From contig JAFQZR010000030.1 in NCBI GenBank assembly GCA_017405785.1, forward strand, positions 30,652 through 94,651: a stretch of DNA of 64,000 nucleotides, given 5' to 3'. The notes below the pieces were generated by a model. It saw nothing but the letters and a program-made list of their open reading frames with translations. It searched no databases and was not told the DNA's origin. The DNA is from Erysipelotrichaceae bacterium. GTDB taxonomy: Bacteria > Bacillota_I > Bacilli_A > Erysipelotrichales > Erysipelotrichaceae. A program made the position numbers and the translations under genes. This document shows positions 1 to 8,174 of this stretch, piece by piece. The number at the start of each line of letters is the position of its first letter. The first letter of the stretch is position 1.

Positions 1-798
1 TATCTCATCAGTCTCAGTATTGATTTCAATGCAGGAAAGATATGTTCCGCAGTAATCACCTTCGGTATAAGCCACCCCGTCAACAGTGCCGCAATATACT
101 CGGTGCTGATGACCGCAGATCATCACATCTATTCCTTCAATTTCCTTCACCATTCTGTATCCCTGGTTTTCACCGGTTGGCTTTTCTCCCGCAATACCGG
201 TAACAGGGTCTTTTTCAAAGCCACCATGATAGAGACAGACAATGTAGTCAGGATTTTCTTCCTTTCTGATCTTCTCAACTATTCTCTTTGCCGTTTCAAA
301 AGCATCCGGGAATTCAACTCCCTCAATGTTTTCAGGCTTTTCCCAGGTCGGAACCAGATGGGTCGTTACCGCAAAGAAGGCAACCTTTTTACCTGCTATT
401 TCCTTAATGTCATATTCTCTGCCGACAGGTTCACCGTTACAGAGCACATTTGCGGTCAGACATACCGCTTTGGTATCATCGAGGAACTGTTTAAGCGTAT
501 TATATCCATAGTTGAATCCATGATTGCCGATGTTGATATAGTCATACTTCAGTTCTCTCATGCAGATACTCATCGGATTTTCCTGATCGCTCAGTTCCAT
601 GTAATGATGAAAAGTCAGAGGAGAGCCTCCCAGAGTATCACCGTTATCCAGCAGTACCGTATTCTCGTCTCTGAGCTGTTTTATCATGGTCCCTAATCGG
701 GCCAGTCCGTAATCACGCGGCTTGTTGTCAGCATAACTGTACGGATAGATCGTTCCGTGCAGGTCAGTAGTTGACAGTAATCTAATGATGTTGTTCAT
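1..798 (-). CDS. 5'-nucleotidase / cyclic phosphodiesterase family metallophosphatase (3' end off window)
   Basis: Calcineurin-like metallophosphatase of the UshA/CpdB family, which removes phosphate from nucleotides using two metal ions. The 266 visible residues carry the family motifs in order: TTDLHG near the N-terminus, GDTLGGSP around residue 52, GNHGFN around 91, and GHQHR around 230. There is no signal peptide, so it is probably cytosolic, unlike secreted UshA. The ATG at 798 is preceded by AAAGGTGA. The gene runs off the left edge, so the C-terminal substrate-binding domain cannot be judged. The nearby nucleoside uptake operon makes a nucleotide substrate plausible, but that is inference. 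Confidence 0.85.
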   Translation of the reverse strand, partial: MNNIIRLLSTTDLHGTIYPYSYADNKPRDYGLARLGTMIKQLRDENTVLLDNGDTLGGSPLTFHHYMELSDQENPMSICMRELKYDYINIGNHGFNYGYNTLKQFLDDTKAVCLTANVLCNGEPVGREYDIKEIAGKKVAFFAVTTHLVPTWEKPENIEGVEFPDAFETAKRIVEKIRKEENPDYIVCLYHGGFEKDPVTGIAGEKPTGENQGYRMVKEIEGIDVMICGHQHRVYCGTVDGVAYTEGDYCGTYLSCIEINTETDEI

Positions 799-827
799 CA
801 CCATCACCTTTCATAATGTATAACTGA

Positions 828-1253
828 TTATCTCTTGTTTATTATTGCGTTTCTGTTTATCAAACCTTCCAGTATGTCCGCGATGACAACCAGAACAGGT
901 TCACACTTGATGCCCTGAATATAATAGTGTTCTTTCAGATATTTACATCTGGTAGTACCGAATTTCTCATCAAAGCGTTCAAACAGTTCAGCTTCCCGGG
1001 CTTTCATCCGGTCAGAATCATGAGCATGACCGTTAACGGAATACAGAATTCCCAGAGCCATCAGAGCGCTGGATAAGCCCCCGCACATCTCATCGTGCCA
1101 GCAGCCGCCGGAAAAGGCACTTGATGCCAGCAGCACTTCTTCAGGAAGGTTCAGATCATAAAAATCATTAACTGCTCGGATCATCGATTCTGAACAGCTG
1201 TAATTCCTGTTATTGCCGGGATAATAATACTTAACTACTTCATCTCTGAGCAT
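828..1253 (-). CDS. C_GCAxxG_C_C family small redox-type protein
   Basis: A 141-residue protein that fits the C_GCAxxG_C_C family, named for spaced cysteines thought to be redox active or to bind a cofactor. Visible cysteines are in NYSCSE, FSGGCWHDEMCGGLSSAL, TTRCKYL and GIKCEP, in the family order. No membrane segment or signal peptide is seen. Its start overlaps the end of the upstream cupin isomerase gene by 14 bases, so the two are translationally coupled. The biochemical role of the family is not established, and the link with sugar isomerisation is unexplained. Confidence 0.75.
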   Translation of the reverse strand: MLRDEVVKYYYPGNNRNYSCSESMIRAVNDFYDLNLPEEVLLASSAFSGGCWHDEMCGGLSSALMALGILYSVNGHAHDSDRMKAREAELFERFDEKFGTTRCKYLKEHYYIQGIKCEPVLVVIADILEGLINRNAIINKR

Positions 1254-1794
1254 CTTTTATCACTATTCCTTCCTCACTCACAAATACTCTGTGTACAAAA
1301 GGATGTTCTTCCACTCTTTTATAATCATGCCCGGCATTGCTGTTCCAGCAGCAGATTATCCTGAGATCCTCATTACCGGTATTTATCAGACGATGTGCAT
1401 GATGGCCGTTAATATGATGAAGTGAACCCGGATACATCTTTTCACACCAGTCATTGCCGTTCTCATCCATCATCATCAGTAATCCGGTTCCCCGGGCACA
1501 CCAGTAGTATTCTTCACAGTTGGTATCAATATGGAAATGTCCTCTGGTCATGCAGCACTCACCGTTGACCTTTACCGGATGGAGAAGACTTATAGCCCAG
1601 TTAAGGTAGCCTTCTTCTTTTCTGTCAGCGTTTACAGTTGTAACTTCATACATTACTGTTTCCGGATCAAGTGATTCATCAACACTTTCATAAAAGGACA
1701 TGGCATCTTTATAAAGCTTGCAGGATTTTTCAACCTTATCACCTGTCAGTTCTCCATCAAAAATGTGAAACAGGCCTGATTCTATTATTTCCAT
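1240..1794 (-). CDS. Cupin-type (archaeal-like) glucose-6-phosphate isomerase
   Basis: A single-domain cupin that should interconvert glucose-6-phosphate and fructose-6-phosphate with a bound metal. This type is unrelated to the common Pgi enzyme and was first described in Pyrococcus furiosus. The metal ligands are visible as His86, His88 (TRGHFH), Glu95 (EEYY) and His134 (HHAHR). Their spacing (+2, +9, +48) equals that of the P. furiosus enzyme. The 184-residue length is normal for the family. It is translated just ahead of, and overlapping, the Cys-rich gene. Whether the genome also has a classical Pgi cannot be seen here. Confidence 0.85.
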   Translation of the reverse strand: MEIIESGLFHIFDGELTGDKVEKSCKLYKDAMSFYESVDESLDPETVMYEVTTVNADRKEEGYLNWAISLLHPVKVNGECCMTRGHFHIDTNCEEYYWCARGTGLLMMMDENGNDWCEKMYPGSLHHINGHHAHRLINTGNEDLRIICCWNSNAGHDYKRVEEHPFVHRVFVSEEGIVIKDAQR

Positions 1795-1907
1795 AACTGC
1801 TCCTCCTATTTAATTATACTTTTTCTGATAACGAATATGTTACTAATTCATCTTGTCAAAGAGAAACAAAAACAATACCGGCAATGTTTATCTCATATAT
1901 TGTCTGT

Positions 1908-1929
1908 AAAAAAAGAGCCTTAGCTCTTT
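1908..1929 (-). terminator. Rho-independent terminator of the nucleoside uptake operon
   Basis: Inverted repeat AAAGAGC / GCTCTTT with a four-base loop, followed on the minus strand by a run of T. It lies just after the stop of the last permease gene and ends the xpt-to-permease transcript. Confidence 0.8.
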
Positions 1930-1935
1930 CAAATA

Positions 1936-2967
1936 CTAACGATCTTCTCTGAAATAGGAAACACCTAATGAAGCCGGTGCCTGATTTTCTCTCTTTTTGT
2001 GAGAGCTTACCATGATCAGGACCACGATCGTAACCAGATAAGGTATCATCTTATAAAGGTTCTGCATGTATGTAGACTTACTGACCTTGAATATTTTCAT
2101 CAGGAAAGCACTTATACCGCTAGGAACATACAGATAGACCCAATAACAGAATCCGAAAAGATAAGCACCCCAGGTAGCGTTCTTTGGTTTCCAGCTGGTG
2201 AAGATTACCAAAGCCACAGCCAGCCAGCCTAAAGCTTCAATGCCACTGTCATTAGCCCAGGTGCCTTTGACGTAGTCCATTACGTAGAACAGACCTCCGA
2301 TACCTGCTATGGCTGACCCTATACAGCTGGCTGCATACTTATAAACCGTTACATTGATACCGGCTGCGTCAGCAGTTGCCGGGTTTTCACCGATGGCTCT
2401 CAGATTCAATCCCGTTCTGGTACGGCTGAAGAAATACTGCATGGCAAATGCCATGATAAGAACGACATATGTCAGCCATCCATAGGAGAAAAAGATTTTT
2501 GATATAACGCCCAGTTTATCGGATAAAACCGGTAACATGGCTTTAAATGCCTTGGAAGTAGCAGCCACATTGATCTGACCGACACCGCCGGACAGTTTAA
2601 CCAGTGAACCGCCAAAGAAGTTGGCAACACCGGTACCGAAAATCGTCAAAGTCAGACCGGTAACGTTCTGATTGGCTCTTAATGTAATAGTTAAGAATCC
2701 GTATAACAGGCCTGCCAGGGCACTGACAATAATACAGCACAGTAATGAAATGATAACACAGAGAACCGGGTTAGGATTGCTAACAGAGTTTTCGTAGAAG
2801 AAAGCACCTGCCAAGGAGGCAATTCCTCCCAGCATCATGACACCGGGAGTACCCAGGTTAAGACCTCCGCACTTCTCGTTGAGAGTCTCACCGATACTGC
2901 CGAACATGATAACAGTTCCGAAAGTAATGGCGGCACTGATCCAGGCTAATAATAATTCACTGGTCAT
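1936..2967 (-). CDS. Nucleoside ABC transporter permease (second permease, NupQ/YufQ-like)
   Basis: Integral membrane permease of the branched-chain/BMP-type ABC importer family. It has about ten hydrophobic segments and the conserved run GLNLRAIGENPATADAAGI that faces the ATPase. Start chosen at the ATG at 2967: it has GGAGGAAC upstream and lies one base after the stop of the preceding permease gene (GTAACATG). A longer frame from 3003 would overlap that gene and adds only polar residues. With the upstream permease, ATPase and BMP lipoprotein it forms a complete importer, by homology for guanosine/inosine-type nucleosides. Confidence 0.88.
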   Translation of the reverse strand: MTSELLLAWISAAITFGTVIMFGSIGETLNEKCGGLNLGTPGVMMLGGIASLAGAFFYENSVSNPNPVLCVIISLLCCIIVSALAGLLYGFLTITLRANQNVTGLTLTIFGTGVANFFGGSLVKLSGGVGQINVAATSKAFKAMLPVLSDKLGVISKIFFSYGWLTYVVLIMAFAMQYFFSRTRTGLNLRAIGENPATADAAGINVTVYKYAASCIGSAIAGIGGLFYVMDYVKGTWANDSGIEALGWLAVALVIFTSWKPKNATWGAYLFGFCYWVYLYVPSGISAFLMKIFKVSKSTYMQNLYKMIPYLVTIVVLIMVSSHKKRENQAPASLGVSYFREDR

Positions 2968-2968
2968 G

Positions 2969-4051
2969 TTACTGTTCCTCCTTGTGTCTGAAGACGATCT
3001 CATAGTTAGTCATGAATTCACTGGCCAGAATGCAGAAAAGCAGAATGCCGGTGATGATGTTAGAGGCATATTCATTGAGGTTGAAGTCGCTGGCAATCTG
3101 AACGGCTCCCTTATTAAGGAAGACAATCAGAAATGAATAGATGATCATTACCAGCGGATTGAGCTTGGCCAGCCAGGCAACGATGATGGCGGTAAAGCCC
3201 CTGCCGCCTGAAGTCTTAACGGAAATGGTATGTGAGATACCGGCTACTTCCGTAAAACCGGCCAGACCGCATAAGGCACCGGATAATAACATCGTTCTGA
3301 TGATGACTTTCGGTACATTGACGCCCGAATAACGGGCTGTACTTTCGCTTTCACCGGTAACGGTAACTTCATAACCGTGTTTTGAGTATGTAAGATATAT
3401 CGTAATGGCTATTGTGATTACCGCAACCAACAGTACATTCAGCAGATACTGCTGACCGAATAAGGCCGGGAACCAGCCGGCATTGGTATCACCGTTGATA
3501 ATGCCAACGCTGTGTGACTGTTTCTTATCCCATATGTCAACGAAGAACTCAATCAGCTGAATGCCGACATAGTTCATCATTAAGGTAAACAGTGTTTCAT
3601 TGGTATTGTATTTCGCCTTGAAATAAGCCGGCCGCAAGCCCCACAAAGCTCCGGCAATGGCACTGCCGATAAACATCAGTACCAGCAGTAAGGCTGATGG
3701 TATCTTATTACCCAGATATATCATCAGGGCTGCGGAACATAAACCGCCAACCAGAATCTGTCCTTCAGCACCGGTATTCCAGAACTTCATGCGGAAAGCC
3801 GGAGTCAGGCCTACGGCGATGCTTAATAACAGACAGGTATCTCTGACTGTGATCCAGATACGTCTTTTGGTACTGAATGCTCCCTTGAACATGGAAACAT
3901 AGACTTTTATTGGGTTTAACTTGGTTACGGAGTTGATGAACAGAGCCGCAATCAGTAAAGCCAATACGATAAAAGCGAACTTGATGACCAGTTTCTGCCA
4001 GAACGGACGGTCATCCTTTTTTCTGATTCTGATGAAAGGCTGTTTATTCAT
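2969..4051 (-). CDS. Nucleoside ABC transporter permease (first permease, NupP/YufP-like)
   Basis: A 360-residue membrane permease with a cytosolic Lys/Arg-rich N-terminus (RIRKKDDR) followed by about nine membrane segments. It contains the family stretch FWNTGAEGQILVGG and the coupling region ESESTARYSGVNVPK. It overlaps the end of the ATPase gene by 8 bases and touches the next permease, so it sits in the middle of the operon. It pairs with the second permease as the heterodimeric channel. Substrate is inferred from neighbours (BMP lipoprotein, xanthine phosphoribosyltransferase) rather than from this protein. Confidence 0.88.
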   Translation of the reverse strand: MNKQPFIRIRKKDDRPFWQKLVIKFAFIVLALLIAALFINSVTKLNPIKVYVSMFKGAFSTKRRIWITVRDTCLLLSIAVGLTPAFRMKFWNTGAEGQILVGGLCSAALMIYLGNKIPSALLLVLMFIGSAIAGALWGLRPAYFKAKYNTNETLFTLMMNYVGIQLIEFFVDIWDKKQSHSVGIINGDTNAGWFPALFGQQYLLNVLLVAVITIAITIYLTYSKHGYEVTVTGESESTARYSGVNVPKVIIRTMLLSGALCGLAGFTEVAGISHTISVKTSGGRGFTAIIVAWLAKLNPLVMIIYSFLIVFLNKGAVQIASDFNLNEYASNIITGILLFCILASEFMTNYEIVFRHKEEQ

Positions 4052-5582
4052 GCTGATCTCCTTTCTTCAGATTGGTCATTAACATGCCGACTTCTTCCTT
4101 ATGAGCACTGCGTCCGTCCAGAATGCCGTTGACCTTGCCATTGCATAATACCAGTATTCTGTCACTTAAAGCCAGTAAGACATCAAGGTCTTCACCGACA
4201 TAAACGACAGCGACACCGTGTTTCTTCTGTTCGTTGAGCAGATTGTATATGGCATATGATGTATTGATATCCAGACCTCTGACCGCATAGGCAGTCATCA
4301 GTACCGTTGGCTTATTGTTGATTTCACGGCCGACCAGAACCTTCTGAACGTTTCCGCCTGACAGTCTTCTTACCGGATAATCCAGACTAGGAGTGTCAAC
4401 TTCCAGTTCATCTTTGATCTTGATAGCCATCTGCTGCGGCTGGGCACGGTGCAGGAAAGGACCCTTGCCTTTTCTGTAACGTTTCAGCATGACATTATCG
4501 GTCATACCCATGTTGCCGACCAGGCCCATGCCCAGACGGTCTTCCGGAACAAAGGCCAGATGCAGACCATAGCTGATGATCTCTCTGGTGCTTAAACCGA
4601 CCAGTTCATGAACACCATGTGCAGTCGAATAGTATATTACTGAAGATCCTTCTTCGCTTTTCTGCAAGCCCATGATGGCTTCCAGCAATTCCTTCTGACC
4701 GGAACCGGAAATACCGGCAATACCCAGTATTTCACCGCTGTAAAGATCAAAGGATACGTCGTCAACGACCTTCTTGTTTTCGTTATTAATGACTGTCAGG
4801 TTTCTGACCTGCAGACGTAAGTGTTTCTCTTCGATGAGATCACGGTTGATGTCGAGGGTTATTTTCTCACCAACCATCATCTCAGTCAGCTCTTTTTCAT
4901 TGGTTTCCTTAGTATTGACGGTACCGATAAAGTGACCTTTACGTAAAATGGTTACCCTGTCTGAGATCTCCAGAACCTCATTGAGCTTGTGGGTAATGAT
5001 TACGATGGCCTTACCGTCATTGCGCATGTTCCTGATAATCGTAAATAATCTCTCAGTTTCCTGAGGTGTCAGAACAGCGGTTGGTTCGTCCAGAATTAAA
5101 ATATCTGCCCCTCTGTATAAAACCTTTATTATTTCCAGAGTCTGTTTCTGAGAAACCGTCATGTCATAAACCTTCATGTCCAGATCCATCTCAAAGCCAT
5201 AACGGCTGCAGATATCGTTTACTCTGGTACGGGCTGATGCCATGTCATTATTGTCGCCGGGTTTCAGACCAAGCACGATATTCTCCAAAGCAGTGAATAC
5301 ATCTATGAGCTTATAGTGCTGGTGGATCATGCCGATGCCCAGATCAAAAGCATCCTTAGGATCCTTGATGGAAACCTGTTTTCCATTAACAAAAATCTCC
5401 CCTTCGTCAGGGTAGTAAATTCCTGCCAGCATGTTCATTACCGTTGTCTTGCCGCTGCCGTTTTCACCTAACAGAGCTAATATCTCATGTTTGCGGATGT
5501 CAAATGAGACATTCTCATTGGCTTTGACGGCGCCGAATGACTTGGTGATGTTCACTAATTGAATTGCCGTGTTGTTATCCAT
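4044..5582 (-). CDS. Nucleoside ABC transporter ATPase with two nucleotide-binding domains (NupO/YufO-like)
   Basis: A 512-residue double ATPase that powers the adjacent permeases. Domain 1 has Walker A GENGSGKT (39-46), Q-loop Gln88 and Walker B ILILDEP (161-167). Its signature reads MTVSQKQ where LSVGxQQ is usual. Domain 2 has the family's degenerate Walker A (GISGSGQK), an intact LSGGN signature and a Walker B region VLMTAYAVRGLD without the usual acidic residue. So one composite site looks complete (Walker A/B of domain 1 with LSGGN of domain 2) and the other degenerate. Start at 5582 has GAAAGG upstream. A hairpin lies in the gap before it. Confidence 0.9.
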   Translation of the reverse strand: MDNNTAIQLVNITKSFGAVKANENVSFDIRKHEILALLGENGSGKTTVMNMLAGIYYPDEGEIFVNGKQVSIKDPKDAFDLGIGMIHQHYKLIDVFTALENIVLGLKPGDNNDMASARTRVNDICSRYGFEMDLDMKVYDMTVSQKQTLEIIKVLYRGADILILDEPTAVLTPQETERLFTIIRNMRNDGKAIVIITHKLNEVLEISDRVTILRKGHFIGTVNTKETNEKELTEMMVGEKITLDINRDLIEEKHLRLQVRNLTVINNENKKVVDDVSFDLYSGEILGIAGISGSGQKELLEAIMGLQKSEEGSSVIYYSTAHGVHELVGLSTREIISYGLHLAFVPEDRLGMGLVGNMGMTDNVMLKRYRKGKGPFLHRAQPQQMAIKIKDELEVDTPSLDYPVRRLSGGNVQKVLVGREINNKPTVLMTAYAVRGLDINTSYAIYNLLNEQKKHGVAVVYVGEDLDVLLALSDRILVLCNGKVNGILDGRSAHKEEVGMLMTNLKKGDQHE

Positions 5583-5596
5583 TCTGAAACCTTTCT

Positions 5597-5628
5597 ACAG
5601 GCAAGGGAGAAAGCTCTCCCTTACCTGT
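5597..5628 (-). repeat. Intercistronic hairpin between lipoprotein and ATPase genes
   Basis: Two 14-base arms (ACAGGCAAGGGAGA and TCTCCCTTACCTGT) around a four-base loop. In minus-strand RNA all 14 positions pair, one as G-U. No T run follows, so it is not a classic terminator; it lies right before the ATPase ribosome binding site. Such hairpins commonly protect the upstream message, which would favour more binding protein than transporter. Confidence 0.7.
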
Positions 5629-5641
5629 CAGATGTAAAATA

Positions 5642-6874
5642 TTACTTTTCGAAAATACCGTCGACGTAAATGCTGAATGATGGAGCACTTCTGAATTCTG
5701 ATTCATGGAAGTAGCCGTCAAAGATGGCGTTCTTGTCAGCTGCATCATCAGTATCGAAGTCACCTGTTAAGTCGATCTTCAGTTCAGTCAGATGTTCGCC
5801 GTTTACAGTCCATGTTGATGTATCGAATACATGTAATTCACCGGACTTGATGGCTGCGATGGCCTTGTCTACAGCTTCCTGAGTACCAGGAGCGCAGTTA
5901 GGACCTAAAGCAGTAATGGCAACAGCACCTGTCTTATAGCCTTCAGCCCAGTCAGTAGCGATCTTTTCGCCCTTGACTACCTGACCGAATGCATATGTGT
6001 AGTAAACAGCCCAGTTATTGGTTGCACTTGTTAAAGCTGCATTTGGAGCAACAGCTAACATGTCAACGTTGTAACCTACTGAGTAAGCAACTGTTCCCTT
6101 GGCTAAGGCAGCTTCAACTGCTGCAGGAGCACCTGTTGAGTCAGCATGCTGACCGATGATGACACAGTGATCTGCCATTAAGGTATTGGCTGTTTCACCT
6201 TCAGCTGTAATGTTGAACCATGAGTTAGTGAAGATAACTTCCATTGTTACGTTAGGGAATACAGACTTAACACCCAGGAAGAATGCGGTAAAGCCGGAAA
6301 CAACTTCTGCATACGGATATGCACCGACATAACCGATCAGAACCTTGCCATCCTTGTAGCTTTCAGCTGGGATCTGTCCTGCTGCTTCCAGTTCAGCCAG
6401 CTTCATGCCGGCAACGATACCTGAAACATAACGTGACTCATAAACGTTGGTAAAGGCGTTTGAGAAGTTGTTAAGTCCGCTGAGTGCGGCGGTATCGCCT
6501 GTAGCTGCAACAAACTTGACATCAGGATACTCTGAAGCAGCCTGCTGCATGAATGGCTGGTGGCCATAGCTGTTGGAGAATACGGCTTTGCAACCCTGTT
6601 CGACCAGGTCTACTGCAGAGTCATAGCAATCCTGTGATTCACCGATGGAGTATTTCCAGATGACCTGATCATCTGAGAGACCATTAGCCTTCATTGCTGC
6701 TCTGATGCCTTCCATGTGGGCAAAAGTGTAACCTTCGTTTTCATCGCCGACCAGGATAACTCCTATTTTCAGCTTGTCTTCCTTTTCGCCGCCTTCTCCG
6801 CCACCGCCGTTGTTACAGCCGGTCATGGTGATGACTAATAAGGCAGCCAGTAATAGAGATAATAATTTCTTCAT
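5642..6874 (-). CDS. BMP family nucleoside-binding lipoprotein
   Basis: Substrate-binding lipoprotein of the BMP (basic membrane protein, PnrA/NupN) family that captures purine nucleosides outside the membrane. The signal peptide MKKLLSLLLAALLVITMTGC ends in a lipobox with Cys20, followed by a Gly/Glu/Lys linker. The mature part begins with KIGVILVGDENEGYTF, the usual start of the fold, and continues with family stretches such as GKVLIGYVGAYPYAEVVSGF. First cistron after xpt and before the ATPase. Hairpins flank it on both sides (6903-6933 and 5597-5628), which suggests differential stability of its message. Confidence 0.9.
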   Translation of the reverse strand: MKKLLSLLLAALLVITMTGCNNGGGGEGGEKEDKLKIGVILVGDENEGYTFAHMEGIRAAMKANGLSDDQVIWKYSIGESQDCYDSAVDLVEQGCKAVFSNSYGHQPFMQQAASEYPDVKFVAATGDTAALSGLNNFSNAFTNVYESRYVSGIVAGMKLAELEAAGQIPAESYKDGKVLIGYVGAYPYAEVVSGFTAFFLGVKSVFPNVTMEVIFTNSWFNITAEGETANTLMADHCVIIGQHADSTGAPAAVEAALAKGTVAYSVGYNVDMLAVAPNAALTSATNNWAVYYTYAFGQVVKGEKIATDWAEGYKTGAVAITALGPNCAPGTQEAVDKAIAAIKSGELHVFDTSTWTVNGEHLTELKIDLTGDFDTDDAADKNAIFDGYFHESEFRSAPSFSIYVDGIFEK

Positions 6875-6902
6875 AAGTTTCCCTCCTTCTCTCTATTTTC
6901 TA

Positions 6903-6933
6903 TAACTGAAAGGATGATCAGTCCTTTTAGTTA
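6903..6933 (-). repeat. Inverted repeat between xpt and the BMP lipoprotein gene
   Basis: Twelve-base arms TAACTGAAAGGA / TCCTTTTAGTTA with one mismatch and a seven-base loop. No T run follows on the minus strand. It could be an RNA stabiliser, a partial attenuator or a protein-binding site; the sequence does not decide. Confidence 0.6.
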
Positions 6934-6964
6934 ACATAAATGAAAAATTGAATCCGGTCCTATC

Positions 6965-7543
6965 CTACTGACAGAATTCAATTCCGTTTTCGACACTCAT
7001 GCTCTTGATGCGCACTAAGCTTTCAACACGAATGCCCTTGCTTCTGATCATATCGCCGCCAGGCTGATATGCCTTTTCAATTACCGCTCCGCAGCCGACA
7101 AGCTCGCAGCCTGCCTGCTGGGCTACTGAAATCAAGGCCTTTAAAGCCTCTCCGTTAGCCAGGAAATCATCAATTATCAGTACTTTGTCATTCTCGCTTA
7201 AATACTGTTTTGAAACAGAGATCACAAAGTCTGCACCTCTGGTATATGAGTGCAGCGGAGCATGATAAGCATCATTGCCCATGTTCTTGGCCTGACCCTT
7301 CTTGGCGAATACTACCGGGCAGTAATTAAAAAATTGTGAGGTCGCACAACCGACAGCGATGCCAGAGGCTTCGATGGTCAGTATCTTTGTAACTTCACAA
7401 TCTTTGAATCTTTCTTTGAAAGCGGTTCCAATCTCATTGAGGAAGGTTACGTCAATTTGGTGGTTAAGAAAACTGTCTACTTTCAGTATGTCACCATCAA
7501 GGATTTTGCCGTCGGTAATAATGCGGTTTTTCAAGGCATCCAT
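6965..7543 (-). CDS. xpt: Xanthine phosphoribosyltransferase
   Basis: Converts xanthine plus PRPP to XMP in purine salvage. The 192 residues match the full length of Xpt. They include the N-terminal MDALKNRI start, the substrate region ASGIAVGCATSQ, and the PRPP-binding motif KVLIIDDFLANGEA near residue 120. The start at 7543 has an excellent GAGGAGG site. A promoter (TTGAAA, 17 bases, GATAAT) lies upstream at 7583-7611. It heads the transcript that continues into the nucleoside importer, giving a coherent purine uptake and salvage unit. No purine riboswitch fold is visible in its leader. Confidence 0.93.
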   Translation of the reverse strand: MDALKNRIITDGKILDGDILKVDSFLNHQIDVTFLNEIGTAFKERFKDCEVTKILTIEASGIAVGCATSQFFNYCPVVFAKKGQAKNMGNDAYHAPLHSYTRGADFVISVSKQYLSENDKVLIIDDFLANGEALKALISVAQQAGCELVGCGAVIEKAYQPGGDMIRSKGIRVESLVRIKSMSVENGIEFCQ

Positions 7544-7582
7544 AACCAGTTACCTCCTCAAAAAATGAAAAAATATACTCCA

Positions 7583-7611
7583 ATTATCTTATAACTGCGC
7601 TGATTTTTCAA
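7583..7611 (-). promoter_or_regulatory. Promoter of the xpt/nucleoside uptake operon
   Basis: Minus-strand TTGAAA (7606-7611) and GATAAT (7583-7588) separated by 17 bases, about 40 bases before the xpt start and downstream of the rpoE terminator. Confidence 0.6.
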
Positions 7612-7634
7612 GAGAAATTATCGCCTTTTTTTCA

Positions 7635-7661
7635 CAAAAAAACAGGTAAGCATTTACCTGT
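7635..7661 (-). terminator. Terminator after rpoE
   Basis: ACAGGTAA / TTACCTGT stem with a four-base loop, followed on the minus strand by seven T residues, 9 bases after the rpoE stop. Confidence 0.85.
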
Positions 7662-7669
7662 ATTTTTGC

Positions 7670-8020
7670 TTAATCTAATGAGTCCAGATCGACCTTTCTC
7701 TCCTCGTCATCATCTTCGATATCGTCATAATCTTCGATGGTTGGCTCGTCTTCATCATCGCCTTCATCAAGCAGCAGTGAAGAATCGAACAGTACTTCAG
7801 ACAGTTTGTGGTTGCTCTTGAGATCCCATACATTATTTTCCAGTGATGTGAATCTGGCATCCAGTGACAGGTCAGTGTAGAACTGGGAAATCTTCTTTCT
7901 GGCCTGTGCTTCATCATAGCCAAGCTGATCAACAACTACTTTCCACAGTTCCTTGAATGAGACACTGTGATTCATTGTTTTCAGATAATCATAGGCAACA
8001 TCAATCGTTTTTACGCTCAT
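7670..8020 (-). CDS. rpoE: DNA-directed RNA polymerase delta subunit
   Basis: Delta subunit that increases RNA polymerase specificity and recycling. The N-terminal half (about 1-75) is the HARE-HTH fold, with MSVKTIDVAYDYLK and QARKKISQFYTDLSLD. The C-terminal third is almost all Asp/Glu, as in the disordered tail of this subunit. At 116 residues it is shorter than the B. subtilis protein (about 173). Monocistronic: its own promoter (8080-8107), a GGAGGCGAT site and a strong terminator. Delta is typical of Bacilli and relatives, which helps place the organism. Confidence 0.9.
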   Translation of the reverse strand: MSVKTIDVAYDYLKTMNHSVSFKELWKVVVDQLGYDEAQARKKISQFYTDLSLDARFTSLENNVWDLKSNHKLSEVLFDSSLLLDEGDDEDEPTIEDYDDIEDDDEERKVDLDSLD

Positions 8021-8079
8021 TAATAAATCGCCTCCTGTGTGGTATATAAAATTGTATCAATGCCTTTTTTACTGTACTG

Positions 8080-8107
8080 ATTATATATCATAACTGTAAT
8101 ATTGCAA
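8080..8107 (-). promoter_or_regulatory. Promoter of rpoE
   Basis: Minus-strand TTGCAA (8102-8107) and TATAAT (8080-8085) with a 16-base spacer, about 60 bases before the rpoE start. Confidence 0.65.
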
Positions 8108-8147
8108 TAGGAAAACACAAAATTTTTCAAAAACTTTTTTATGTTCC

Positions 8148-8174
8148 AAATAACACACTTCAGATGTGTTTTTT
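8148..8174 (-). terminator. Weak terminator-like hairpin after the DUF3810 gene
   Basis: AACACA / TGTGTT stem with a seven-base loop at the stop of the DUF3810 gene. The T run is good on the plus strand but poor on the minus strand, so termination of the minus transcript may be partial. Confidence 0.4.

Noticed and set aside
103..696. A 197-residue plus-strand open frame
   Set aside because: It lies antisense to the 5'-nucleotidase gene, whose reading frame has all family motifs and is cut only by the window edge.
6875..7669. Purine riboswitch before xpt or the BMP gene
   Set aside because: No purine-aptamer core or three-way junction can be recognised; the hairpins present are simple stems.
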